Assembly: GCF_003112735.1 (NCBI RefSeq)
Contig: NZ_BFBR01000003.1
Location: 1-64,000, forward strand
Length of the DNA stretch: 64,000 nt
Direction: 5' to 3'
Source: Candidatus Phycosocius bacilliformis
GTDB taxonomy: Bacteria; Pseudomonadota; Alphaproteobacteria; Caulobacterales; Aquidulcibacteraceae
Part shown: one piece after another, positions 26,701 through 36,419 of the stretch
Layout of the letters: each line of letters starts with the position of its first letter
How positions within the stretch are numbered: position 1 is the stretch's first letter
Position numbers and translations under genes: made by a program
Notes under the pieces: generated by a model
The model's database searches: none
Seen by the model: the letters and a program-made list of their open reading frames with translations, nothing else
Told to the model about the DNA's origin: nothing

Positions 26701-26984
26701 CCTCGCGTGAGAGTGCGGGTGAGACGGCCCCAGGCCGCCCGGTCCTTAGGATAGATCACGGTCTCAAAGCCGCAAGGTTCAACCAGACGCGCACCGACAA
26801 TCAGGCGCAGGCCCGCTTCCTTAGCCGCCACATGGGCGCGCACCACCCCGGCGACCGTATTGACATCGGCGACCCCAAGGCCCTGCAGGCCGAGACCATG
26901 GGCTGCCCACACCATTTCATCAGGCTGGCTGGCCCCACGCAGGAAAGAGAAACTGGTGGCCGCCAGAGGCTCAAACACCAACAT
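23751..26984 (-). CDS. dnaE2: error-prone DNA polymerase DnaE2
   Basis: 1077 residues, typical for DnaE2 rather than the ~1160 of replicative DnaE1. It starts with the PHP domain ([39 protein letters not shown]). The polymerase core has [27 protein letters not shown] and [26 protein letters not shown] with the catalytic DxD. The OB-fold region ([27 protein letters not shown]) and the family's SRDFH-type C-terminal end are present. With ImuA and ImuB it forms the SOS mutasome that performs translesion synthesis. It lies 27 bp after imuB in the LexA-controlled operon. Confidence 0.97.
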   Translation of the reverse strand: [1077 protein letters not shown]

Positions 26985-27011
26985 GACGACCGCCTGTCAG
27001 GAGCCCAATGG

Positions 27012-28601
27012 TCACGCCGCACTCCCATGTACATACCAGCGCGGATGATCGACCTGACCGGGCAGGCCTTGGCGATACAGCCAGAAGCGGCGGCCTTCCA
27101 CCGTCTCGATCCGATAATAGTCACGATCCTGAGTGTCGTCCGAAACATCGCCACAGGCGATGCGCTCTGGCCCTTCGGCACAGGCAACCCGGAAAGCCAG
27201 AGACCGCCAGCGGAACAGGCGGGGCGGACCATCAGGCACTTCGGCAATCGCATCGATCGGCTCGGCCCGCTCCAGCAGGAGAGCCGGGCGGCGGGCAGCC
27301 AGCGCAGCGGGAAACTGGTTGGCCTGGGGCTTACGCTCTGCCACAGGGACTTGGCGCACGGCACGCTCTGGCACCCAATGGGCAATGGCCTCAGTCCGCG
27401 TCACGCGACCGGCCCCCAAGCGGGCTGACAGCCGATCAGCCAGACGGTGGAGCGCATCGGCACTGGCCAAAGCTGCGGCAGCAGCAGGATCCAAATCCAT
27501 CACCTGACCAGTCAGGCGTTCAACCACCGGCGCAGCCACGTCAACCAGATCAATGCCAAAGCCGAGATCAAGTCCAGCCCCATTGGCCAATGCCTCAATC
27601 CGCTCACACAAGACCCGGTTCCACAGCATGGCATCGCGATGGGCTTGACCAGCCCCGCCTGTCACCGACAGCACAATGCCATCAACCCGATAAAGCGACA
27701 AAACAAGGCGGCGCGCGCCTTCCTGCTGATCATCCAGCAAGGCACAGATTTCCCCGGCAGCCTTGGCTGCGGCCAATTCCAGACCCTGACGTGTCATCAA
27801 AGGTTCTGCCAGACGCAATCGGATACGCCGGGGGATGATCTCAGCCACGGGATCGATGGCCTCCTCCTCAAGCCCACGCACACGATCCAGGGCCCGGACC
27901 AGATCTATACCAAAGCGGCGCGCCAGAGCCGCTGAGGATTGAGCCGCCACGTGGCTGATTTGTTTAAGCCCCAAAGCCCGCAACCCGCTGGTGGTCCCCC
28001 CCGGCAGGCGCAAAGCCTCCACCGGCAGGGTCCCAACCAGAGCGCGCAAAGCTGGCCCATCTGGCGCACTTAGGCCCTGATGCGCTTCCGGGGCAAAGCG
28101 GGCAAGGCCGTAAGCTGCCCCTGGCGTTGCTGCACATGCCGCGCGCGCCGTCAGACCCAAGGCGCGCATGCGCGTCACCATATCGGCCAGCATGGCAGCC
28201 TCCCCGCCAAACAAATGCGCACAGCCTGTCACATCGAGGAAGAGCGCGTGGGTTGCTTCCAGCCCTTTGGCCGGGGCGCAATAAGGGCTCCAGCGCATCG
28301 CCCAGCGGGCCAGCGCCATCAGGTCAGCGGCCTCGCCTGCAGGATCACTATCGGCCACGCACAGATCGGGCACCAATGCCTTGGCCCCAGCCAGCATCAT
28401 GCCGGCAGAAAGGCCAGTTGCCTGGGCGGCACGATTGAGGGCAATCAGGCGTATGCCCCCGGCACTGCGGGCCACAGTCGCGCATGGTCTGGCGCGCGAG
28501 AAACCGGCGTCTGCCGCAGTTTCAGCCGAACCGATAGTGCGGCTCAGACGATCGGTCGGCCAGCGTGGCAGGCTGATACAGGCTATGCGTCGCATCATCA
28601 T
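27012..28601 (-). CDS. imuB: ImuB, catalytically inactive Y-family polymerase homologue
   Basis: The start is placed at the first of three consecutive ATG codons (28601-28593) that lead into RRIACISLPRWPTDRL, giving 529 residues. The N-terminal acidic residues needed for Y-family catalysis are absent (CISLPRWP), as in other ImuB proteins. The little-finger and C-terminal ImuB region is present (ERAEPIDAIAEVPDGPPRLFRWRS then RDYYRIETVEGRRFWLYRQGLPG). ImuB bridges DnaE2 to the beta clamp. The gene overlaps imuA by about 80 bp, an unusually long overlap that suggests tight translational coupling. Confidence 0.93.
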   Translation of the reverse strand: MMMRRIACISLPRWPTDRLSRTIGSAETAADAGFSRARPCATVARSAGGIRLIALNRAAQATGLSAGMMLAGAKALVPDLCVADSDPAGEAADLMALARWAMRWSPYCAPAKGLEATHALFLDVTGCAHLFGGEAAMLADMVTRMRALGLTARAACAATPGAAYGLARFAPEAHQGLSAPDGPALRALVGTLPVEALRLPGGTTSGLRALGLKQISHVAAQSSAALARRFGIDLVRALDRVRGLEEEAIDPVAEIIPRRIRLRLAEPLMTRQGLELAAAKAAGEICALLDDQQEGARRLVLSLYRVDGIVLSVTGGAGQAHRDAMLWNRVLCERIEALANGAGLDLGFGIDLVDVAAPVVERLTGQVMDLDPAAAAALASADALHRLADRLSARLGAGRVTRTEAIAHWVPERAVRQVPVAERKPQANQFPAALAARRPALLLERAEPIDAIAEVPDGPPRLFRWRSLAFRVACAEGPERIACGDVSDDTQDRDYYRIETVEGRRFWLYRQGLPGQVDHPRWYVHGSAA

Positions 28602-29283
28602 ACTCCAGGTCAAAGGATTGCGGGCGGGCACCATGGCGGGTGCGTTCAAGCTGAAGCCGCCAGGCTGGCGGACCAAGGCCGGGCAAAGCAGTACCCAAGG
28701 CCACAGGGCGGCACGGACGGCTGGCCACCACCAGCCGGGCCCGGGCCGGCGCAAAGGCAGGTGTGCGCAGGCCTTGCACCAGCAGCACCAGACTATGGGC
28801 TTGCTCCGCTGCCAGCTGTACCCGGCGTGCCCCGGCCAAACCAAAGCCTGCCTTAGGCCCCGCCATTGCCAGAATACCGGCCAATCCGATGGTGCGGGCG
28901 GCATCTTCCAGACAGGCGTGAAAGCTTTTCACATCCGGGGCGCGAACGATCAGAATGCGCCCTGCGCACAGGCCCAGCTTCTGCAAGCCCGGCCCATAAA
29001 GACGCCCCCAGCTATTGTGCCCCCGGCTGGCATCCTCAATCACCACCAGATCGCCAGGGCGCTGTTTGAGAGCCCCAGCCAGACACGCCAAAGCAAAATG
29101 CAGATTGGCTGCCTCATCCATGAAGGCTGCGGGGACCAGTTCGGTTACACCGCCCAGCGCCAATCCCCCGCCCAGCGCCTGATCCAGTCCAAGCGCCCCG
29201 GTTGGCAGACAGGCCAAAGTTGGCCGATCCTGGGTTTCGATGGCCCGTATCTGGTCACGCAAAGCGGTCAAATCCGGTCTCAT
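28522..29283 (-). CDS. imuA: ImuA, RecA-like SOS mutasome protein
   Basis: The ATG at 29283 (MRPDLTALRDQI) is preferred. The alternative at 29313 would place the start only 4 bp from the LexA box, leaving no room for a promoter and leader. 253 residues. It matches ImuA: LACLPTGALGLDQALGGGLALGGVTELVPA, FALACLAGALKQRPGDLVVIEDA, and a C-terminal block with LVVASRPCRPVALGTALPGLGPPAWRLQLERTR. ImuA is a RecA/SulA-like scaffold required with ImuB for DnaE2-dependent damage-induced mutagenesis. Confidence 0.92.
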   Translation of the reverse strand: MRPDLTALRDQIRAIETQDRPTLACLPTGALGLDQALGGGLALGGVTELVPAAFMDEAANLHFALACLAGALKQRPGDLVVIEDASRGHNSWGRLYGPGLQKLGLCAGRILIVRAPDVKSFHACLEDAARTIGLAGILAMAGPKAGFGLAGARRVQLAAEQAHSLVLLVQGLRTPAFAPARARLVVASRPCRPVALGTALPGLGPPAWRLQLERTRHGARPQSFDLEYDDATHSLYQPATLADRSSEPHYRFG

Positions 29284-29316
29284 GGCAGTTGCTTGCACCT
29301 TTGTTTCACGCAATTT

Positions 29317-29331
29317 GTTCTTGTTTTGTTC
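29317..29331. promoter_or_regulatory. LexA (SOS) box of the imuA-imuB-dnaE2 operon
   Basis: GTTCTTGTTTTGTTC is exactly the alphaproteobacterial LexA operator GTTC-N7-GTTC, 33 bp upstream of the chosen imuA start. It indicates induction on DNA damage. Confidence 0.85.
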
Positions 29332-29591
29332 TAATCATGAAGACAGCCCAGAGTCGAGTCGGAAAACTGAAGGCGTGAGCCCCTAGCCTGATACTTACGT
29401 CCATATCTGACGTGAGATCATTGCGGCGGCCCAGATCACATCGGCCGAGATTGCTCCACCCTCCCCGGCCTCACCCCCTGCATATCGTGAGGTCGGCGCA
29501 TGAGAAGCCCCAATAATAGCCAAAAAACGCGCTGCTTAACCTAAAATCAAGGTCGCTCGACTATCCTCATCAGTACGATCCAGGTAGCGGC

Positions 29592-32549
29592 ATGAAATCT
29601 ATCCCCAAGTTCCTCGCGGTTACTTTTGCTATTTTTGTGCTAGCAGCCGCTTCTGCTTGGCAATTCGCGTCATATCGCGACGTCAACATGCGTCAGATCA
29701 TGTTCACCCAAGCCAGTGGTGACATCAAAAACCTTGATGAGATCCTGTCGATGTCGGCCATGATGTATGCCGCGACCGGTGACAAGCGTTGGGCCGAGCG
29801 CCACAAAGAGCATAGTCCGATGCTGGACGCTGCCCTGACCAAAGCCCACAATGTTGGACCCATCGTATCCCATCACACACTTGATGCGGTCAATCGGGCC
29901 AATCAAGACCTGACGACATTGGAACTCACGGCCATTGACCAAGCCGACCAAGGCCGCCTTGCCGAGGCCCAAGCAACCCTCGCCTCACAGGCTTATCAAA
30001 ACAGTAAACGCAATTATCGAGAGGCTTTAACCACCTCTCTCAAATCTGGCTCACTGGCGATCCAACTCGAAAAGCAGCGCATTCAGACAGGCTTTCTCAT
30101 TACCATCATTCTGGTCGGGATCGCCTTGGTCCTGATTTTTGAACTCTGGCGCCAAGATCGTGAAGCCACGCAGAAAGAGAAAATCCGCTACCGCGAGTTT
30201 GCCCGTTTTGCAGAACTCGCCCGTAACCCGGTGATCCGAACCGATACACAACGCTGCATCACATGGGTCAATGACGCATATCTGGCGCTGACCGGCTATA
30301 CTTATGATGAGGTAATCGGCAAAAAACCAGGCGCGCTATCGCATTGCCCACAAACCGACCAAAAAGAAGTCGCGCGCATTATGGCTGCTATGGATGCAGG
30401 CCGGGCAGCCAGCGCCACTTTGCTCAATCGCAGCAAGACCGGCCGACTCTATTGGATCAATCTGGACATCCAACCGCTCTATGACGACAAGCACCAGCTC
30501 GAGGGTTTTCAAGCCATTGAAACCGATGTGACCGATCTGGTGGAGGCCCAACGACGCGCCGACGATGCCCTTGCCGACCTACATGCCTATCAAAAGGCCT
30601 TGGATGAGCATTCTATCATTTCGATCGCCGACCAATATGGCAAAATCGAGTTCGTCAACGACCGCTTCTGCGAGATCAGCGGCTACACACGCGAGGAACT
30701 GATCGGCACCGATCATCGTATCGTCCAATCCGGCCTGCACGACCCCACTTATTTTGAGCAAATGCGCACCACGATCCTCAAAGGTCAGTCTTGGCATGGC
30801 GAAGTATCGAATAAAGCCAAGGATGGTTCGATCTACTGGGTCGATGCGACTGTCGTGCCTCTGCCCGCCACCCAGACAAAGGGGCCGCGCTTTGTCAGCG
30901 TGCTGTATGATTTGACCGAGCGCAAACGCGCCGAGAGCAAATTGAAAGACGCGCTCAATCAGTCTTCGACCTTCTTCGACGTCTCGCCTGAATTGCTCTG
31001 TATCTTCGACACAGAAGGTCGCGCTGTCCGCATGAGCAAGGCCTCCGAAAAGATATTGGGCGTGGCAGAAGCCGATCTGATCGGTCGCAACGCCCTCGAC
31101 CTCATCCATCCTGATGATCGCGACCGCACCATCAAGGCAGTTATTGCCATTCGCGACACACGTGACGTGATGGATTTTGTGGCCCGCTTCTGTCATCCAT
31201 CGGGGGAAGTCCGCAGTGTCGAATGGCGGGCCAAAGCTGTTGGCACTTACATTTATGCAACCGCGCGCGATGTAACCGAACGTCTGGCTACAGAAGCCGA
31301 ATTGCTGGCTGCGCGCGAACAGGCCGAAGCCGCCAACCGGGCTAAAAGCAGCTTCTTGGCCAATATGAGCCATGAAATCCGCACGCCGCTCAATGGGGTT
31401 ATTGGTGTGGTGGGGGCATTGGCGCGCACAGAACTGACGCCCAACCAGCGCGAAATGGTCGATCTGATCCAGTCATCGGGCGAAACGCTGGAACTTTTGT
31501 TGTCGGATATTCTCGACGTGTCCAAAATCGAAGCTGGTAAATTCAGCCTCCAGCTTGAGCCGTTTGACCTGCGCAAGACAATCGAAGCCACCGCCCAAGT
31601 GATGCAGACACGTGCTGAAGAAAAAGGGCTGGGCTTCCACGTCCGCTTTGGCCCTGGCACGGATGGTCTGTTTGAAGGCGATGGCATCCGCGTGAAGCAG
31701 ATCGTGTCCAATCTCGCCTCCAACGCGGTGAAGTTTACCCAGAAGGGTCATGTCGAAATTGGTGTGACAGCCACCGATCGTGGGGATGGGCCATGTCAGA
31801 TCATGATCAGTGTGAAAGACACCGGGATCGGCTTTGATGAGGAAACCAAACAGCGCCTGTTTGCCCGTTTTGAGCAGGCTGATGCCTCCATCACCAAGAA
31901 TTTTGGTGGAACAGGGCTGGGTCTGTCTATTTGCCGCACATTGACCGACATGATGGACGGTCAATTCTTGGTGACATCTGAAGCCGGCATTGGCAGCCTG
32001 TTTTCGGTTATCCTGCCGCTGCCGCGCGTGCAGGCTGAGGCCTCGCCCAAAGCTGAGACCCGTCCAGCTGACGAACATGCCGCAATCGCCCCCGTTTCAA
32101 GATCGCTGGCCATTCTGCTGGCTGAGGATCATCTGGTCAATCAACGTGTCGTCGCCATGATCCTCGAACCACACGGCGTCGATCTCACCATTGCCCAGAA
32201 CGGGCAAGAAGCCGTGGCCTTATGGCAAGAACGCCATTTCGATTTGATCTTGATGGATATGCAGATGCCGGTCATGGACGGCCTGACCGCAACCCGAACG
32301 ATCCGTGACCTAGAGGCCAAGGCAGGTCGCGATCGCACACCTATCGCCATGGTCAGCGCCAATGCGATGAAGGAACATATCACCCAATCACTCGCCTGTG
32401 GGTGCGACCATCATATCTCCAAGCCGATCACACCAAGCACGTTGCTGACAGGAATTGACGCAACTCTGACGGCCAGCGAGTCCGCGAGCAAGGAAGCATT
32501 GCAAGGCTCACCCCACGCCAATGCCAAGAGCAGGCTGGCTTTCCCTTAA
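29592..32549 (+). CDS. membrane hybrid histidine kinase with three PAS domains and receiver
   Basis: 985 residues. TM1 (~7-26) and TM2 (~168-187) flank a ~140-residue periplasmic helical sensor region. Three PAS domains follow (~205-315, 325-440, 450-560; for example ITWVNDAYLALTGYTYDEVIGKKPG and KIEFVNDRFCEISGYTREELIGTDHRIV), with PAC-type ends. The HisKA motif SHEIRTPLNG has His594. The HATPase domain has N and G boxes (LASNAVKFTQKG, DTGIGF, GGTGLGLSIC). A C-terminal receiver has phospho-acceptor Asp889 (LMDMQMP). No HPt domain or dedicated regulator is adjacent, so the output partner is unknown. Upstream 29335-29591 shows no gene. Confidence 0.95.
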   Translation: MKSIPKFLAVTFAIFVLAAASAWQFASYRDVNMRQIMFTQASGDIKNLDEILSMSAMMYAATGDKRWAERHKEHSPMLDAALTKAHNVGPIVSHHTLDAVNRANQDLTTLELTAIDQADQGRLAEAQATLASQAYQNSKRNYREALTTSLKSGSLAIQLEKQRIQTGFLITIILVGIALVLIFELWRQDREATQKEKIRYREFARFAELARNPVIRTDTQRCITWVNDAYLALTGYTYDEVIGKKPGALSHCPQTDQKEVARIMAAMDAGRAASATLLNRSKTGRLYWINLDIQPLYDDKHQLEGFQAIETDVTDLVEAQRRADDALADLHAYQKALDEHSIISIADQYGKIEFVNDRFCEISGYTREELIGTDHRIVQSGLHDPTYFEQMRTTILKGQSWHGEVSNKAKDGSIYWVDATVVPLPATQTKGPRFVSVLYDLTERKRAESKLKDALNQSSTFFDVSPELLCIFDTEGRAVRMSKASEKILGVAEADLIGRNALDLIHPDDRDRTIKAVIAIRDTRDVMDFVARFCHPSGEVRSVEWRAKAVGTYIYATARDVTERLATEAELLAAREQAEAANRAKSSFLANMSHEIRTPLNGVIGVVGALARTELTPNQREMVDLIQSSGETLELLLSDILDVSKIEAGKFSLQLEPFDLRKTIEATAQVMQTRAEEKGLGFHVRFGPGTDGLFEGDGIRVKQIVSNLASNAVKFTQKGHVEIGVTATDRGDGPCQIMISVKDTGIGFDEETKQRLFARFEQADASITKNFGGTGLGLSICRTLTDMMDGQFLVTSEAGIGSLFSVILPLPRVQAEASPKAETRPADEHAAIAPVSRSLAILLAEDHLVNQRVVAMILEPHGVDLTIAQNGQEAVALWQERHFDLILMDMQMPVMDGLTATRTIRDLEAKAGRDRTPIAMVSANAMKEHITQSLACGCDHHISKPITPSTLLTGIDATLTASESASKEALQGSPHANAKSRLAFP

Positions 32550-32690
32550 ATCGGTCCGCCCGCTGGTTCCCCTTATCGTCGCCGCGCCATGTTACCACGT
32601 CATCTGTGGCAACAACCACTAACCAGTTTTCGGCGCAATGTGGGAGACCAACAAAGGGGGAGGGCTCCCATCCTTGCTCACGCGGCGTGA

Positions 32691-33197
32691 TCAGAATGGA
32701 ATATCGTCTTCCAGATCGGCTGCGAAGGAACGCTTTTCGCCTTGAACGGCACGTGGGGCTGCCCCGCCACCAAAGCCGCCGCCCATGGACCGACCGCCGC
32801 CATAGCCAGAATCGCCACCATCTTCGATCATGTCGGCACCCCCACCGCGGCTATCAAGAATGGTGATCTCGCCCTTGAAGCGGCCAATGACAACTTCGGT
32901 CGAATAACGCTTTTGGCCAGCCTGATCGGTCCATTCACGGGTTTGCAATTGGCCTTCGACATAGACCTTGCTGCCCTTTTTAATGTAGTTTTCGACCACT
33001 TTGACCAGATTGTCATTGCGCACCACAACCCGGTGCCACTCGGTCTTTTCCTTCTTTTCCCCGGTGGCGCGATCATTCCAGCGCTCGCTGGTGGCAACGG
33101 AAAACTCCGCAATGCGGTCACCGGATGGGAAGGACTTGATCTCAGGATCGCGGCCCAAATTGCCGACCAAGATCACTTTGTTCACACTGCCCGCCAT
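32691..33197 (-). CDS. ssb: single-stranded DNA-binding protein SSB
   Basis: The ATG at 33197 (MAGSVNKVILVGNLGRDPE) is chosen because OB-fold homology begins there; the frame is open ~100 bp further without support. 168 residues. The OB fold includes SFPSGDRIAEFSVATSERWNDR and KKGSKVYVEGQLQTREWTDQ. A glycine-rich linker and the acidic C-terminal tip (DLEDDIPF), which recruits repair and replication proteins, follow. It is divergent from uvrA with a shared LexA box between them. Confidence 0.97.
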   Translation of the reverse strand: MAGSVNKVILVGNLGRDPEIKSFPSGDRIAEFSVATSERWNDRATGEKKEKTEWHRVVVRNDNLVKVVENYIKKGSKVYVEGQLQTREWTDQAGQKRYSTEVVIGRFKGEITILDSRGGGADMIEDGGDSGYGGGRSMGGGFGGGAAPRAVQGEKRSFAADLEDDIPF

Positions 33198-33505
33198 GTC
33201 CCTTGCTCCATCTTGCCTGCCTGGGGCCGACTCATGTCGGCCAACCAAGGCCATATCCACTCTTGAAACTGACGCTACAGGTCTTAAGTCCATCACAGAA
33301 GAGCGGGGGCGTCACGCAAACCGCCTCGCCTTGTGGATAAGCCTGCAAAACTGTGCATGCCGTGGACAAGCACAAGATGTTCACATAATGTTCCGTTCGT
33401 CAAGCTGATTTGCGCGCGCTAATCATCGCGACATTGTTGTCGCCGCGGGGCCGTGGCCTCGCAAGGTGATGTCATTATCCGAGTCTGAATGTATCAAGGT
33501 CTGTC
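33198..33505. other. divergent ssb/uvrA control region
   Basis: 308 bp without a gene. The LexA box at 33379-33393 lies 112 bp upstream of the uvrA start and 181 bp upstream of the ssb start. Divergent SOS control of ssb and uvrA is the classic arrangement in many proteobacteria. Confidence 0.6.
33379..33393. promoter_or_regulatory. LexA (SOS) box between ssb and uvrA
   Basis: GTTCACATAATGTTC matches GTTC-N7-GTTC exactly. It is the second LexA box within 4.1 kb. Confidence 0.85.
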
Positions 33506-36418
33506 ATGTCTGAATCCCCAGTGATCCGGGTTCGCGGTGCGCGCGAACATAATTTGAAGAATGTCACGGTGGAAATCCCACGCGGTGAGCTGGTGGTCAT
33601 CACTGGCTTGTCTGGGTCTGGCAAGAGTTCACTGGCCTTTGATACAATCTATGCCGAGGGCCAGCGGCGCTATGTCGAGAGCTTGTCAGCCTATGCGCGC
33701 CAATTCCTTGAGATGATGCAAAAGCCGGACATGGACTCGATTGAAGGTCTGTCTCCGGCCATTTCGATTGAGCAAAAGACCACCTCGAAAAATCCGCGCT
33801 CGACAGTGGGAACCGTCACGGAAATCTATGATTATATGCGCCTTCTCTGGGCGCGCATTGGCGTGCCCTATTCGCCTGCCACTGGCCTGCCCATTGAAAG
33901 CCAGACGGTAAGCCAAATGGTCGATAAGATCATGGCGCTGCCCGAAGGAACGCGACTTTATCTCTTGGCACCGGTGGTGCGTGGCCGCAAAGGTGAGTTT
34001 AAGACTGAGTTCAAGAGCTGGATTAAACAGGGTTTTGTGCGCGCAAAGATCGATGGCACCTATTATGAACTCGAAAATGCGCCCGAGCTCGACAAGAAAG
34101 TAAAGCATGATATTGATGTGGTGGTGGACCGCATCGCCGTCCGCGCGGGGATGCAGCAGCGCTTGGCAGAAGGGTTTGAGACCTGTCTGCGGCTGGCCGA
34201 TGACATCGCGCTGGCTGAGTTTGCCGATGAGCAAGACGACAAGGGCGCCCCGCGCCGCCTGTTGTTTTCGGCCAAATTTGCCTGCCCCGTCTCGGGCTTT
34301 ACCATCCCCGAGATTGAGCCCCGCCTGTTTTCCTTCAACAATCCCTTTGGCGCCTGCCCGACATGTGATGGATTGGGCGTACAGCTGAAGTTTGACCCTG
34401 AACTGGTCGTGCCCGATTCCAGTAAAAGCTTGAATGATGGGGTGATCGCACCGTGGTCGAAAGGTGCCTCGCCGCTCTATACCCAGACGCTGCAGGCGCT
34501 TGCCCGCCACGCCGGGGTGGCATTGACAACACCCTGGCAGAAATTGCCTGAGAGCTTCCAGCAATTGGTGCTTTACGGCTCTGGCAGCGACAAAATCCAA
34601 TTCGTCTATGATGACGGCGCGCGCCGCTATGAGACGACCAAAACGTTTGAGGGTGTGATCCCCAATTTGGAGCGGCGCTGGCGGGAGACCGATTCAGCTT
34701 GGTCGCGGGAAGAGTTAGGCCGCTATCAGTCCGCCCAGAAATGCCCGACCTGCGATGGCAAACGCTTAAAGCCTGAAGCATTGGCCGTGCGCGTCGGTGG
34801 AGAGGATATTTCGGTGGTGTCGGCGCGCTCAATCCGGGGTGCGCGGGATTGGTTTGTGGCTTTAGAGGATCGGCTATCACCCAAGGACCGCGAGATTGCC
34901 ACCCGCGTATTAAAGGAAATCAAAGAGCGTTTGCGCTTTCTGGTGGATGTTGGGTTGGATTATCTCACCCTGCATCGCGGTTCTGCAACCTTGTCTGGTG
35001 GAGAGAGCCAACGCATTCGTTTGGCCAGCCAAATCGGTTCAGGCCTGACCGGCGTGCTCTATGTGTTGGACGAACCCAGCATCGGGCTGCACCAGCGCGA
35101 CAACACAAGGCTCCTCACCTCGCTCAAAGGACTGCGGGACTTGGGCAATAGTGTCATTGTGGTTGAGCATGATGAAGAAGCCATTCTGACCGCCGATCAT
35201 GTGCTGGACATGGGGCCTTTGGCAGGTGTCCATGGCGGCCAAGTGGTCGCTCAGGGCAGCCCTGCTGATATTGAAGCCGCCAAAGCGAGCCTGACAGGCG
35301 CCTATTTGCGCGGCGAGAAGGCCATCGACATACCGCCTAAGCGCCGTCGCCGAAATCCGAAGAAATTCCTCCGTGTCGAGGGTGCCACTGGCAATAACCT
35401 CAAAAATGTCTCCGTCGATATTCCTTTGGGGATCTTCACCTGTGTCACTGGCGTTTCAGGTGGTGGTAAGTCCACCTTGATCCTTGAGACACTCTATAAG
35501 GCGCTCGCCCGGCGCCTGAACGGGGCCAATGAAGTTCCAGGGCCGCACAAGGCACTCGAAGGCCTGCATCACCTCGATAAGGTGATTGATATTGATCAAA
35601 GCCCGATCGGGCGCACCCCGCGCTCCAATCCCGCCACATATACGGGTGCCTTTGGTCCGATCCGCGACTGGTTTGCCGGCCTGCCTGAATCAAAGGCGCG
35701 CGGCTATGGCCCTGGCCGCTTCAGTTTCAATGTTAAAGGCGGCCGCTGCGAGGCCTGCCAAGGTGACGGGGTACAGAAGATCGAGATGCACTTCCTGCCT
35801 GATGTCTATGTCACATGCGATGTTTGCCATGGTCAACGCTATAATCGCGAGACTTTGGAGGTCACCTATCGCAATAAATCCATTGCCCAAGTTCTCGACA
35901 TGACGGTTGAGGAAGCCGCCAGTTTCTTCCAGGCCGTGCCGGCCATTCGCGACAAGATGGAGACATTGGTGCGTGTCGGCCTCGGCTATGTGAAAGTGGG
36001 TCAGCAAGCCACCACTCTGTCGGGCGGGGAAGCTCAGCGGGTGAAATTGTCAAAGGAATTGTCACGCCGGTCGACCGGCCGCACGCTTTATATCCTCGAT
36101 GAACCCACCACAGGCCTGCATTTTGAAGATACACGCAAGCTATTGGATGTGCTGCAGGAATTGGTGGATCAGGGCAATAGTGTTCTGGTGATTGAGCATA
36201 ATCTCGATGTGATCAAAACCGCTGACTGGCTGATTGATTTAGGTCCTGAAGGAGGCGATGGCGGTGGACGCATCGTGGCTGAAGGCACACCGGAAGAAGT
36301 CGCTTTGGTTGAGGCGTCCTGGACGGGTCGCTATCTGAAAGAGACCTTGCTCAAACACGAAGAGCGCCGTCAGGCCCAAGCCAAGCGCATGGCTGAGGAA
36401 TCCAAGGCACACGGGTAG
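33506..36418 (+). CDS. uvrA: excinuclease ABC subunit UvrA
   Basis: 970 residues. UvrA is the damage-recognition ATPase of nucleotide excision repair. It has two ABC modules: the first Walker A is GLSGSGKSS (~residue 32), the second GVSGGGKST (~650). Two ABC signatures ([20 protein letters not shown] and [19 protein letters not shown]) and both zinc modules (CPVSG/CPTC and CEAC/CDVC) are intact. Nothing is missing. Its stop lies one base from the stop of the convergent small gene at 36420. Confidence 0.98.
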   Translation: MSESPVIRVRGAREHNLKNVTVEIPRGELVVITGLSGSGKSSLAFDTIYAEGQRRYVESLSAYARQFLEMMQKPDMDSIEGLSPAISIEQKTTSKNPRSTVGTVTEIYDYMRLLWARIGVPYSPATGLPIESQTVSQMVDKIMALPEGTRLYLLAPVVRGRKGEFKTEFKSWIKQGFVRAKIDGTYYELENAPELDKKVKHDIDVVVDRIAVRAGMQQRLAEGFETCLRLADDIALAEFADEQDDKGAPRRLLFSAKFACPVSGFTIPEIEPRLFSFNNPFGACPTCDGLGVQLKFDPELVVPDSSKSLNDGVIAPWSKGASPLYTQTLQALARHAGVALTTPWQKLPESFQQLVLYGSGSDKIQFVYDDGARRYETTKTFEGVIPNLERRWRETDSAWSREELGRYQSAQKCPTCDGKRLKPEALAVRVGGEDISVVSARSIRGARDWFVALEDRLSPKDREIATRVLKEIKERLRFLVDVGLDYLTLHRGSATLSGGESQRIRLASQIGSGLTGVLYVLDEPSIGLHQRDNTRLLTSLKGLRDLGNSVIVVEHDEEAILTADHVLDMGPLAGVHGGQVVAQGSPADIEAAKASLTGAYLRGEKAIDIPPKRRRRNPKKFLRVEGATGNNLKNVSVDIPLGIFTCVTGVSGGGKSTLILETLYKALARRLNGANEVPGPHKALEGLHHLDKVIDIDQSPIGRTPRSNPATYTGAFGPIRDWFAGLPESKARGYGPGRFSFNVKGGRCEACQGDGVQKIEMHFLPDVYVTCDVCHGQRYNRETLEVTYRNKSIAQVLDMTVEEAASFFQAVPAIRDKMETLVRVGLGYVKVGQQATTLSGGEAQRVKLSKELSRRSTGRTLYILDEPTTGLHFEDTRKLLDVLQELVDQGNSVLVIEHNLDVIKTADWLIDLGPEGGDGGGRIVAEGTPEEVALVEASWTGRYLKETLLKHEERRQAQAKRMAEESKAHG

Positions 36419-36419
36419 G

